Shown one piece after another: positions 37,399 through 45,588 of a stretch of 64,000 bases of DNA. This stretch comes from Ralstonia sp. RRA (GTDB lineage: Bacteria; Pseudomonadota; Gammaproteobacteria; Burkholderiales; Burkholderiaceae): contig NZ_CP146091.1 in assembly GCF_037023145.1 (NCBI RefSeq), forward strand, positions 372,001 through 436,000, written 5' to 3'. Positions within the stretch are counted from its first letter, which is position 1. Each line of letters starts with the position of its first letter. The translations under genes were made by a program, and so were the position numbers. The notes beneath the pieces are model-generated. The model searched no databases. It was not told the DNA's origin and saw only the letters and a program-made list of their open reading frames with translations.

Positions 37399-37483
37399 GA
37401 GCATTCGCTTCGCGTTGGAACGCAACTTGCTGCACAGGGTCCCTTGGAGTTGTCACGCTGGGTGACAGCGAAGGAGGACCACC

Positions 37484-38350
37484 TTGAACGACCCCATCGA
37501 TTTCGTGCGCACCTGGGTGGTGGCGCACGCAGAATTCCTGCTGACCTGGCTGATCGTCGCGCTGATCATCATGACCTTGGCGTGGATCGAAATCCGACGT
37601 GCCACCCGCCGTGCCGCCATCGCTATGACCGAGGCCGTGGCAACCACCGTAGCGGCTTGCGTGCCCGAGATTGCCGCCGCGGCGCAGAGCGCACATCCGC
37701 CCACCACCACAACTTCAGCGCCGACCTCACGCCTGGATGATGCGCTGCGCGATCTGGGGCGCCTGGCCGCAGACCGCATGCATTGGCTGCGCGGTGTCGC
37801 CAATCTGCGTGTGCCCGATGCCGTTTTACCGCCAGCCGCACCGGAAGCGCCGGTCCATCCGCTGCTGTACGACACGCCACGTTCGCTGGCAGAAAAGCAC
37901 CTTGCCGCGGAGCGCTGTTTTGCCGAGCACGCCCACGCGCTGGTGGCCGCCCGCCGTGCCCTGCAGACACTGGAGGCCGCCGAGCGCGAGGGCCGTGAAG
38001 AGTTGCAGCGCATCGAGCGTGAGACGTCCGCCATTGTGGTGCGCTTCGAGCAGGCGAACGCGCAATCCGAGCAGACCGAGGTACAGCGGTTCCTGATCCA
38101 GAAATTCAACGCGCTGGGCACGCGTGAGCGCGAGCTGACCGCGCAAGTCAGTGCACTGCGCCAGCAACTCGGTGAGCGAACCGAGGCCCTATGGGCCCGA
38201 TCGGACTTGGCGGCAGCAGATTACGCCGCAATGCTCGACCCACTGCTGGCACTCGCGCGCCGCGAACTTGGCCACGAGACTGCCACCGACGAGACCGTGT
38301 TGTGGCTCGCGCGCACGCGCACCGGTCAGGGCCCATTGCGCGCGGCTTGA
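37484..38350 (+). CDS. Membrane-anchored coiled-coil protein of unknown function
   Basis: 288 residues starting at TTG 37484. The start is set by a strong GGAGG (37473-37477) at correct spacing and by the N-terminal membrane helix (about 17-36) that follows; the first in-frame ATG would cut this helix. After the anchor comes an Ala/Thr-rich linker (about 45-85), and a long charged helical region (about 130-245) rich in Glu, Arg, Leu and Ala with coiled-coil character. I recognise no family. It lies alone between the aspS terminator and nudB. A TGTCAC-N5-GTGACA dyad (37451-37467) lies just before the ribosome site. Confidence 0.7.
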   Translation: MNDPIDFVRTWVVAHAEFLLTWLIVALIIMTLAWIEIRRATRRAAIAMTEAVATTVAACVPEIAAAAQSAHPPTTTTSAPTSRLDDALRDLGRLAADRMHWLRGVANLRVPDAVLPPAAPEAPVHPLLYDTPRSLAEKHLAAERCFAEHAHALVAARRALQTLEAAEREGREELQRIERETSAIVVRFEQANAQSEQTEVQRFLIQKFNALGTRERELTAQVSALRQQLGERTEALWARSDLAAADYAAMLDPLLALARRELGHETATDETVLWLARTRTGQGPLRAA

Positions 38351-38429
38351 ATCAGCGGCATCCGGCTGCGGTAAGCTATCGAACTGCGGTGCGCTCGTGC
38401 CGCCCGCCGTTATCCGCTGCCAAACCGTC

Positions 38430-38915
38430 ATGCCGCACAAGATTCCCGTTTCCGTTCTCGTCGTCATCCACACGCCTGATCTTCATGTGCTGGTGATGGA
38501 GCGGGCGGATCACCCGGGCTTCTGGCAATCCGTCACTGGCAGTTGCGATGCCCTTGATGAGCCCCTGGCCGAAACCGCCCGCCGCGAGGTGCAGGAGGAA
38601 ACTGGCATTGATACGGGCCGGCATCACCTGATCGACTGGGGCCACCAGATCGAATACGAGATCTACCCGCGCTGGCGCCACCGCTACGCACCGGGCGTCA
38701 CACGCAACACCGAGCACTGGTTCGGCCTGCTGGTGAGCGGCAAGGTGCCGGTGCGATTGTCGCCACGCGAGCATCTCCAGGCCGAATGGCTACCCTATGA
38801 AGACGCCGCTGCGCGCTGCTTCTCACGCAGCAACGGCGAGGCCATCCTGCAACTGCCCGAGCGTCTGGCGGCCTACACGGCCCGCCAGGCCGCCATCGCA
38901 AAGGATCAGGCCTGA
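38430..38915 (+). CDS. nudB: Dihydroneopterin triphosphate diphosphatase (Nudix)
   Basis: 161 residues from ATG 38430. The Nudix box is complete at residues 37-60 (GSCDALDEPL then AETARREVQEETGI). The N-terminal PVSVLVVIHTPDLHVLVMER and the region FWQSVTGS, with TRNTEHWFGLLV later, match NudB, which removes pyrophosphate from dihydroneopterin triphosphate in folate synthesis and also acts on dATP. In beta-proteobacteria it is typically followed, as here, by an EEP-family gene and clsB in a tight cluster (1 bp gap to the next ATG). Confidence 0.9.
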   Translation: MPHKIPVSVLVVIHTPDLHVLVMERADHPGFWQSVTGSCDALDEPLAETARREVQEETGIDTGRHHLIDWGHQIEYEIYPRWRHRYAPGVTRNTEHWFGLLVSGKVPVRLSPREHLQAEWLPYEDAAARCFSRSNGEAILQLPERLAAYTARQAAIAKDQA

Positions 38916-38916
38916 C

Positions 38917-39663
38917 ATGCTCCGCTTGCGCGTCGCCACCTACAACATCCACAAGGGCGTGACGGGGATTGCGCGTCGCGTGCGCGTGCACGACGTGCGG
39001 CAGGGCTTGCACACCATGGACGCCGACATCGTCTTCCTGCAGGAAGTACAGGATCGCAACGACCGGCTGGTTGCCTCCGAACTGTTCGCCCCGAGCTATA
39101 CGCAACTGCGCTATCTGGCGACCGACGTGTATCCGCATACGGTCTACGGCCGCAACGCCGTGTACGACCACGGGCACCACGGCAACGCCATCCTCTCGCG
39201 GTTTCCGATCCTGCTGTCGGAGAATCTGGACATTTCCGATCACCGCTTTGAGCAGCGTGGCTTGCTGCATGCCGTGACCGATCTCGGCTTCGGTGAGGTG
39301 CACCTGTTGTGCGCACACTTCGGCCTGTTTGCGCGCAGCCGGCAGCGGCAGGCTGAAGCACTGATCGACCGCGTGCGCGCCGTGGTGCCAAAAGACGCGC
39401 CGCTCGTGGTGGCCGGTGATTTCAACGACTGGAACAACCGCCTCGACCGCATCATCTGTCAGTCGTTGGGCGCCACGGAAGTCGCCGACAAGGCGGCCGA
39501 TGCGCGCCCCGTGCGCACCTTCCCGAGCCATCTGCCGTGGCTGCGGCTCGATCGCATCTACGTGCGTGGGTTCGATATTGAACGCGCACATGCGCTGACG
39601 GGGCGTGAGTGGGCGCAGCGCTCCGACCACGTGCCCCTACTGGCGGAACTGGCGCGCCCATGA
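38917..39663 (+). CDS. Endonuclease/exonuclease/phosphatase family protein
   Basis: 248 residues from ATG 38917, one base after the nudB stop. The EEP fold is marked by VATYNIHKGV (6-15), the metal-binding FLQEVQDRN (about 40-48), NAILSRFPI, the central AGDFNDWNNRLD (about 167-178) and the C-terminal SDHVPLLAEL. Such metal-dependent enzymes cut phosphodiesters in nucleic acids or lipids. Adjacency to cardiolipin synthase suggests a phospholipid role, but this is inference. Stop overlaps the clsB start by the ATGA arrangement. Confidence 0.92.
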   Translation: MLRLRVATYNIHKGVTGIARRVRVHDVRQGLHTMDADIVFLQEVQDRNDRLVASELFAPSYTQLRYLATDVYPHTVYGRNAVYDHGHHGNAILSRFPILLSENLDISDHRFEQRGLLHAVTDLGFGEVHLLCAHFGLFARSRQRQAEALIDRVRAVVPKDAPLVVAGDFNDWNNRLDRIICQSLGATEVADKAADARPVRTFPSHLPWLRLDRIYVRGFDIERAHALTGREWAQRSDHVPLLAELARP

Positions 39664-40940
39664 GGGTCGTGCGCGATGCGGGTCCGCTGCGTTCTGAGTG
39701 GCGGCGGGGCAAGCCCCTGCCGGGCAACGACGTCGACCTGCTGTGCGGCGGAGAAGAATTCTTCCCCGCGCTGATCGCCGCCATTGATGGTGCGCAACAT
39801 CGCGTCGCGCTCGAAACCTACATCTACACCAACGATGACGTCGCACGCCGCGTGACCGAAGCTCTGGCGCGCGCCGCACAGCGTGGCGTGGAGGTTCACC
39901 TGACGGTCGACGGTTTCGGCACCGGCGCATTGCCCGCCGACATCGCCACGATGCTCGACACCGCCGGCGTGGACTGGCGCGTGTATCGCCCCGTGCGCGG
40001 CTTCGCATTGCAGCGCCGCTACCTGCGCCGCCTGCACCGCAAGATCGCCGTCATCGACGATGAGATCGCCTTCGTCGGCGGCATCAACATCATCGATGAC
40101 CTGAATCACGCACCGCTGCATGACGCCACGCTGGGCGCGCGCTACGACTTTGCGGTACGCGTGCGCGGGCCGCTGGTTGCGCAGATCGTGCTCACGGTCG
40201 ATCGGCTCTGGTGGCAAATGGGGGTGCGCTCTGGCGTGCGCGAGGTGGGTGTGACTGGCGTGGCGGCCGAGTTTCCGGTGATGACCGATACGCCCCGTCC
40301 GCGCCATCGCGGAGAGTCCGGTGCCGAAAGTACGCGCGCGCCGGGCAGCGCACCCGGCAACGTTTTGGCCTCGTTGGTGTTGCGCGACAACGTGCGGAAC
40401 CGGCGTGCGATCGAGCGCGAATATCTGCGGGCGCTCGGTACGGCACGGCATGAGGTGATCATCGCCAATGCGTATTTCCTGCCGGGCGTGCGCTTCATGC
40501 GTGCGCTGGCGGCATGCCGGCGGCGTGGCGTGCGCGTGCGCATGTTGTTGCAGGGGCGTGTTGAGTATCCGTTGCAGCATTTCGCAACGCGCTCGCTGTA
40601 CCACATGCTGCTGCGCGACGGCGTGGAGATCCACGAGTACACCGCGAGCTTCCTGCACGCAAAAGTGGCGGTCGTGGACGAGCGCTGGGCCACGGTTGGC
40701 TCGAGCAACATCGACCCGTTCAGCTTCCTGCTCGCGCGCGAGGCCAACGTTGTCGCATGGGATGCAGAGGTCGCCAGCGAGTTGCGCACCGTGCTGGAAG
40801 ATGCCATCACGCATCACGCGCGCCCGGTGCTCGCAGACACCCACGCCGCGCGCCGCTGGTGGTGGCGCTTGGCAGACTGGTGCGCATACCGGGTCGTGCG
40901 TCTGGGCGTGGTCATCAGCGGACAGGCGGCACAGTATTAG
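39660..40940 (+). CDS. clsB: Cardiolipin synthase B (phospholipase D family)
   Basis: 426 residues from ATG 39660, overlapping the upstream stop. Two HKD motifs: HRKIAVID at 126 and HAKVAVVD at 333, each followed by the family's GG/GSSN strand (AFVGGINI, ATVGSSNID). This is the YbhO/ClsB type without N-terminal membrane helices. It joins phospholipid headgroups to make cardiolipin. A non-conserved Arg/Pro-rich loop at about 205-230 separates the two halves. Third gene of the nudB-EEP-clsB unit. Confidence 0.92.
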   Translation: MRVVRDAGPLRSEWRRGKPLPGNDVDLLCGGEEFFPALIAAIDGAQHRVALETYIYTNDDVARRVTEALARAAQRGVEVHLTVDGFGTGALPADIATMLDTAGVDWRVYRPVRGFALQRRYLRRLHRKIAVIDDEIAFVGGINIIDDLNHAPLHDATLGARYDFAVRVRGPLVAQIVLTVDRLWWQMGVRSGVREVGVTGVAAEFPVMTDTPRPRHRGESGAESTRAPGSAPGNVLASLVLRDNVRNRRAIEREYLRALGTARHEVIIANAYFLPGVRFMRALAACRRRGVRVRMLLQGRVEYPLQHFATRSLYHMLLRDGVEIHEYTASFLHAKVAVVDERWATVGSSNIDPFSFLLAREANVVAWDAEVASELRTVLEDAITHHARPVLADTHAARRWWWRLADWCAYRVVRLGVVISGQAAQY

Positions 40941-40994
40941 CGGCACGGTCATTGAGAAGCCGCGCGTAGAAAACAAAACAAAGACGGAGGAGAC

Positions 40995-42659
40995 ATGCAG
41001 GTCATCACAGCAGACGAAGCCGCTCGGTTGGTGCAGCCCGGATGGACGGTGGCGTGTGCCGGGTTTGTTGGCGCGGGTCACGCGGAGGCCGTCACACACG
41101 CGCTGGAGCGCCGTTTTCTGGCGACTGGCGAGCCGCGCGATCTCACGCTGGTCTACTCGGCGGGGCAGGGTGATCGCGCCACGCGCGGCGTCAACCACTT
41201 CGGCAATCCCGGCATGACACGCTGCGTGGTGGGCGGGCATTGGCGCTCGGCAACGCGCTTGGCAGATCTGGTGCTCGCCGAGCAGTGCGATGCATTCAAC
41301 CTGCCGCAAGGGGTACTGACGCATCTGTATCGCGCCATCGCGGGCGGCAAGCCGGGTGTGCTGACCAAGATCGGTCTGCACACCTTCGTCGACCCGCGTA
41401 CCGAACTCGACGCGCGCTACCACGGCGGCGCCATCAATGCGCGTGCCAAGGCGGCGCGGGCGGCGGGCACGGCATCGTGGGTCGAGTATGAGCGCTTTCG
41501 CGGAGAAGACTACCTCTTCTATCCGAGCTTCCCGCTGCACTGCGTGTTCCTGCGCGGCACGGCCGCCGACCCGCGCGGCAACATCAGCACGCACGAGGAG
41601 GCCTTCCATCACGAACTGCTGGCCATGGCGCAGGCTGCGCGCGCATCGGGCGGCATCGTCATCGCCCAGGTGCGGCGCCTGGTGGATCGGCACGACAACC
41701 TGCAGGCGATTCATGTGCCCGGCATCCTCGTCGACTACGTGGTCGTCGCTGAGGAGGAAGCGGAGCATCAGATGACCTTTGGCGAGGCGTTCAACCCGAC
41801 CTACATCCGCCCGTGGCAAGGCGAGGCGATTCAGTTGAAGGAAGACGCACAGGAGGCGAGCGAGGCGTTGGAAGCCAATCTGCACGGTGCGCTGGATGCC
41901 CGCACGCTGGTGCAGCGCCGTGCCGTGCTCGAACTGATGGCACAGCAACCGCGCGTGGTGAACCTGGGCGTGGGGATGCCGGCTGCCGTGGGCGCGCTGG
42001 CCGAGCAGGAGGGCGCACGTGGCTTCACGCTCACGGTGGAGGCCGGCCCGATTGGCGGTACGCCGGCAGACGGGTTGAGCTTCGGCGCCTCCGCCTATCC
42101 GGAAGCGGTGGTCGACCAGCCCGCACAGTTCGACTTCTACGAAGGCGGCGGCATCGATCTCGCCATCCTTGGCCTGGCGGAACTGGACGGCGCCGGCAAC
42201 GTCAACGTGAGCCTGTTCGGCGAGGGCGGCGACACCATCGTTGCGGGCGTGGGCGGTTTCATCAACATCACGCAGAGCGCGCGCTCGGTTGTGTTCATGG
42301 GCACGCTTACGGCTGGCGGCCTTCAGGTCGAAGCCGACGGCGGCAAACTGCGCATCGTGCGCGAAGGGCGCCTCAAGAAGATCGTGCCGGCTGTCTCGCA
42401 CCTCACCTTCAATGGCGACTACGCGGCGCGCTCGGGCATTCCTGTGCGCTATGTGACCGAACGCGCCGTCTTCGAGATGCGCGACGATGGCCAAGGCGGC
42501 CGCCGCCTCACGCTGACCGAAATTGCCCCCGGTATCGACCTGCAGCGCGACGTGCTCGACCAATGTGCCGCAGAGGTTGCCGTGGCACCGGATCTACGCG
42601 AAATGGACGCCCGCATCTTCCGGCGCGGCCGCATGTGTGCGGGCACCGCACCGGCCTGA
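40995..42659 (+). CDS. Acyl-CoA:acetate CoA-transferase, fused A and B subunits (YdiF-like)
   Basis: 554 residues with a strong GGAGGAG ribosome site. The A half (about 1-270) has the glycine-rich DLTLVYSAGQGD and the GVLTKIGLHTFVDPR block; the B half (about 305-520) has VVNLGVGMPAAVG, the catalytic-glutamate region FTLTVEAGPIGG (Glu about 351), and FGEGGDTIVAGVGGFINI. Family I CoA-transferases move CoA between short-chain acyl-CoA and acetate, propionate or acetoacetate. It stands just upstream of the TetR/beta-oxidation operon, fitting use of fatty-acid products. Confidence 0.92.
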   Translation: MQVITADEAARLVQPGWTVACAGFVGAGHAEAVTHALERRFLATGEPRDLTLVYSAGQGDRATRGVNHFGNPGMTRCVVGGHWRSATRLADLVLAEQCDAFNLPQGVLTHLYRAIAGGKPGVLTKIGLHTFVDPRTELDARYHGGAINARAKAARAAGTASWVEYERFRGEDYLFYPSFPLHCVFLRGTAADPRGNISTHEEAFHHELLAMAQAARASGGIVIAQVRRLVDRHDNLQAIHVPGILVDYVVVAEEEAEHQMTFGEAFNPTYIRPWQGEAIQLKEDAQEASEALEANLHGALDARTLVQRRAVLELMAQQPRVVNLGVGMPAAVGALAEQEGARGFTLTVEAGPIGGTPADGLSFGASAYPEAVVDQPAQFDFYEGGGIDLAILGLAELDGAGNVNVSLFGEGGDTIVAGVGGFINITQSARSVVFMGTLTAGGLQVEADGGKLRIVREGRLKKIVPAVSHLTFNGDYAARSGIPVRYVTERAVFEMRDDGQGGRRLTLTEIAPGIDLQRDVLDQCAAEVAVAPDLREMDARIFRRGRMCAGTAPA

Positions 42660-42800
42660 TTTCGCCCCGTTTTATTTACTGACGGGTAGCACTAGAAAAT
42701 CGGTCGAGAATGCTGCGCCGCACTGGTTGTCTGGGTGCGGCGCACACCCTGCAAATGCTTCTATTAAAAGGGTTTGCTGGAATTTTGCTGCACCGCAGAG

Positions 42801-42824
42801 GGCGCCTTTGTGGCGCCTTCATTT
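42801..42824 (+). terminator. Weak hairpin after the CoA-transferase gene
   Basis: GGCGCC (42801-42806), TTTGT, GGCGCC (42812-42817), then TTCATTT. The stem is short and the tail is interrupted. Confidence 0.35.
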
Positions 42825-42874
42825 AGATGCGGCTTTCTAATAAAACACTTGCCGCTATACAGGGCCCTGTAAAT

Positions 42875-42906
42875 AATTGAACGACCGTTCGATTTTGGGC
42901 TAGAGT
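42875..42906 (+). promoter_or_regulatory. TetR-type operator over the -35 box of the beta-oxidation operon
   Basis: A 20-bp dyad at 42875-42894 (core GAACG-AC-CGTTC) has 8 of 10 symmetric pairs. It covers the -35 box TTGAAC (42877-42882), paired at 18 bp with TAGAGT (42901-42906). The TetR gene begins at 43025, so autoregulation and control of the acyl-CoA dehydrogenase operon are likely. Confidence 0.65.
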
Positions 42907-43024
42907 GTTTCCGCAGGCTGGTTTACAGTCCTGCCCGGCACGCGAAAGGCGCCTTGCAAAGCGCTGGGTTTTAAGCCGCTTTTGTCGCGCGCCATGCCCC
43001 AGAAAAGAACGGAGAGAAATCATC

Positions 43025-43666
43025 ATGCGTCACCCGACCGCTCGTCTTGAATCGAATCACGCAGCAGCCACGCCGATGCGCAAGGGCGAGCTGACGCGTG
43101 CAGCGATTCTCGATGCCGCGCTGGAACTGGCCTCGCGCGACGGACTGGAAGGGTTGACGATCGGTGTGCTCGCGGAGCGCATGCAGATGAGCAAGAGCGG
43201 GGTGTTCGCGCACTTCGGCTCGCGTGAGGATCTGCAGGTGGAAGTGGTCCGCGAGTATCACAAACGGTTCGAGCAGGAAGTCTTCTACCCGAGCTTGACG
43301 GAACCGCGCGGTCTGCCGCGCCTGTGGAGCATGGTGCGCCGCTGGATGGAACGCCGCATTCAGGAAGTGACCACGGGCTGCATCTACATCAGCGGCGCGG
43401 TGGAGTACGACGACCGAGCGGAGAGCCCGGTGCGTGACGAACTCGTCAAGAGCGTGACGATCTGGCGGGCGGCACTGGCCCGCGCGATCGCACAGGCAAA
43501 GGAAGAAGGCCACCTGCGTGCAGAAGCGGACCCGCAGTTGATGCTCTTCGAGATGTACAGCCTGGAACTGGGCTTGCACCACGATGCGCGTTTCCTGCGG
43601 TTGCCGAACAGCGCCGAGCTGGCCATGGTGGCGCTTAACAAACTCATTCAGTCTTACCGAACCTGA
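43025..43666 (+). CDS. TetR/AcrR regulator of the beta-oxidation operon
   Basis: 213 residues from ATG 43025 with GGAGAG upstream. The helix-turn-helix is LTIGVLAERMQMSKSGVFAHFGSREDL (about 46-72, quoted in part of the family sense: ERMQMSKSGVFAHF). The C-terminal domain resembles the TetR_C group common in regulators before acyl-CoA dehydrogenases, sensing acyl-CoA. It is the first gene of an operon with acyl-CoA dehydrogenase, 3-hydroxyacyl-CoA dehydrogenase and thiolase, and a matching palindrome lies in its promoter. Confidence 0.9.
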   Translation: MRHPTARLESNHAAATPMRKGELTRAAILDAALELASRDGLEGLTIGVLAERMQMSKSGVFAHFGSREDLQVEVVREYHKRFEQEVFYPSLTEPRGLPRLWSMVRRWMERRIQEVTTGCIYISGAVEYDDRAESPVRDELVKSVTIWRAALARAIAQAKEEGHLRAEADPQLMLFEMYSLELGLHHDARFLRLPNSAELAMVALNKLIQSYRT

Positions 43667-43717
43667 CGCGGCATCGCACACCTAGCGGTCGCGCAGTACA
43701 CACCAAGGAGTTGCAAG

Positions 43718-45505
43718 ATGGGTCAATACACCGCACCGCTGCGTGACATGCAGTTTGTTCTCCACGAGCTTCTCGGCGTGGAGGACCACCTGAAGCAGAT
43801 GCCGCAGCACGCGGAGATCGATGCCGACACCATCAACCAGGTGATCGAGGAAGCCGGCAAGTTCTGCTCGGAAGTCATCTTCCCGATCAACCAGTCCGGC
43901 GATCGCGAGGGCTGCACGTACCACGGCGACGGCGTGGTGACCGCACCCAAGGGCTTCAAGGAAGCGTACCAACAGTATGTTGAAGGCGGTTGGCCCGCAC
44001 TGGGCTGTGATCCGGAGTACGGCGGCCAGGGCCTGCCCATCCTGATCAACAACGCCGTGTACGAGATGCTGAACTCGGCTAACCAGGCGTGGACGATGTA
44101 CCCCGGCCTGTCGCACGGCGCGTATGAAGCCCTGCACGCCCACGGCACGGATGAGCTCAAGCAGCGTTACCTGCCGAAGCTGGTGTCGGGCGTGTGGACC
44201 GGCACGATGTGTCTGACCGAGCCGCACTGTGGCACAGACCTCGGCATCCTGCGCACCAAGGCTGAACCGCTGGCCGACGGCTCATACGCCATCACCGGCA
44301 CGAAGATCTTCATCTCGGCAGGCGAGCACGACTTGGCTGAGAACATCATCCACCTGGTGCTGGCTCGCTTGCCGGACGCACCCGGCGGCACCAAGGGCAT
44401 CTCGCTGTTCGTGGTGCCGAAGTTCATCCCCGATGCCAGCGGCAACCCGGGCGAGCGCAACACCGTGAAGTGCGGCTCCATCGAACACAAGATGGGCATC
44501 CACGGCAACGCCACCTGCGTGATCAACCTGGACGGCGCCCGCGGCTGGATGGTCGGCGAGCCGAACAAGGGCCTGAACGCCATGTTCGTGATGATGAACG
44601 CCGCCCGCCTGGGCGTCGGCATGCAGAGCCTGGGCCTGACCGAAGTCGCGTACCAGAACTCGGCCGCCTACGCCAAGGAACGCCTGCAGATGCGCAGCCT
44701 GTCGGGCCCGAAGGCACCGGACAAGCCGGCCGACCCGATCATCGTGCACCCGGACGTGCGCCGCATGCTGCTGACGCAGCGCGCCTTCGCCGAAGGTGGC
44801 CGCGCGTTCAGCTACTGGATCGCCCTGCAGATCGACCGCGAGCTGTCGCACGAGGACGAATCCGTGCGCAAGGATGCCGCCGACCTCGTCGCGCTGCTGA
44901 CCCCGATCGCCAAGGCTTTCCTGAGCGACAACGCATTCATCTCCACCAACGAAGGCATGCAAGTCTTCGGCGGCCACGGCTACATCGCCGAGTGGGGCAT
45001 GGAGCAGTACGTGCGCGACGCCCGCATCAACATGATCTACGAAGGCACGAACACCGTGCAGTCGCTGGACCTGCTGGGCCGCAAGATCCTGGGCGACATG
45101 GGCGCCAAGATGAAGAAGTTCGGCAAGCTGGTCCAGGACTTCGTCGAAGCCGAAGGCACCAACGAAGCCATGCAGGAGTTCATCAACCCGCTGGCCGACA
45201 TCGGTGACAAGGTCCAGAAGCTGACCATGGAAATCGGCATGAAGGCCATGGCCAACCCGGACGAAGTGGGCGCGGCAGCTGTGCCGTACCTGCGTGTGGT
45301 CGGCCACCTGGTGTTCTCGTACTTCTGGGCCCGCATGGCCAAGATCGCGCTGGAGAAGCAAAACAGCGGCGACACCTTCTACAAGGTCAAGCTGGCGACG
45401 GCGCGTTTCTACTTCGCCAAGCTGCTGCCCGAAACGGCTTCGCAGATCCGCATGGCGCGTGCCGGCGGCGCGACGCTGATGGCACTCGAAGCCGATCTGT
45501 TCTAA
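43718..45505 (+). CDS. Acyl-CoA dehydrogenase
   Basis: 595 residues, the long form with an extra C-terminal domain (about 460-595), as in FadE/DmdC-like proteins. Visible motifs: LPKLVSGVWTGTMCLTEPHCGTD in pieces (TMCLTEPHCGTD, about 166-177), KIFISAGEHD, and FGGHGYIAEWGMEQYVRDARI in pieces (HGYIAEWGMEQ), which carry FAD- and substrate-binding residues. It introduces the trans-2 double bond in acyl-CoA. Starts 51 bp after the TetR gene. Very frequent C/G third positions suggest high expression. Confidence 0.94.
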   Translation: MGQYTAPLRDMQFVLHELLGVEDHLKQMPQHAEIDADTINQVIEEAGKFCSEVIFPINQSGDREGCTYHGDGVVTAPKGFKEAYQQYVEGGWPALGCDPEYGGQGLPILINNAVYEMLNSANQAWTMYPGLSHGAYEALHAHGTDELKQRYLPKLVSGVWTGTMCLTEPHCGTDLGILRTKAEPLADGSYAITGTKIFISAGEHDLAENIIHLVLARLPDAPGGTKGISLFVVPKFIPDASGNPGERNTVKCGSIEHKMGIHGNATCVINLDGARGWMVGEPNKGLNAMFVMMNAARLGVGMQSLGLTEVAYQNSAAYAKERLQMRSLSGPKAPDKPADPIIVHPDVRRMLLTQRAFAEGGRAFSYWIALQIDRELSHEDESVRKDAADLVALLTPIAKAFLSDNAFISTNEGMQVFGGHGYIAEWGMEQYVRDARINMIYEGTNTVQSLDLLGRKILGDMGAKMKKFGKLVQDFVEAEGTNEAMQEFINPLADIGDKVQKLTMEIGMKAMANPDEVGAAAVPYLRVVGHLVFSYFWARMAKIALEKQNSGDTFYKVKLATARFYFAKLLPETASQIRMARAGGATLMALEADLF

Positions 45506-45588
45506 GCAAACAGCGGCACTCCCCCTCGGGGCGACGCACACAGACCGTCGCCCCGCTCGTCTCTTTCCTCTTTTCAGTTGAGGATGTC

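Larger units (their letters stand above)
42660..43024. other. 365-bp intergenic region before the beta-oxidation operon
   Basis: No gene. It holds a terminator-like hairpin (42801-42824), the operator/promoter at 42875-42906, and a roughly 110-nt leader to the TetR start. Locally AT-rich compared with the genes on both sides. Confidence 0.7.

Noticed and set aside
39558..42563. 1001-residue open frame on the minus strand
   Set aside because: Antisense to clsB and the CoA-transferase, both with full catalytic motifs on the plus strand.
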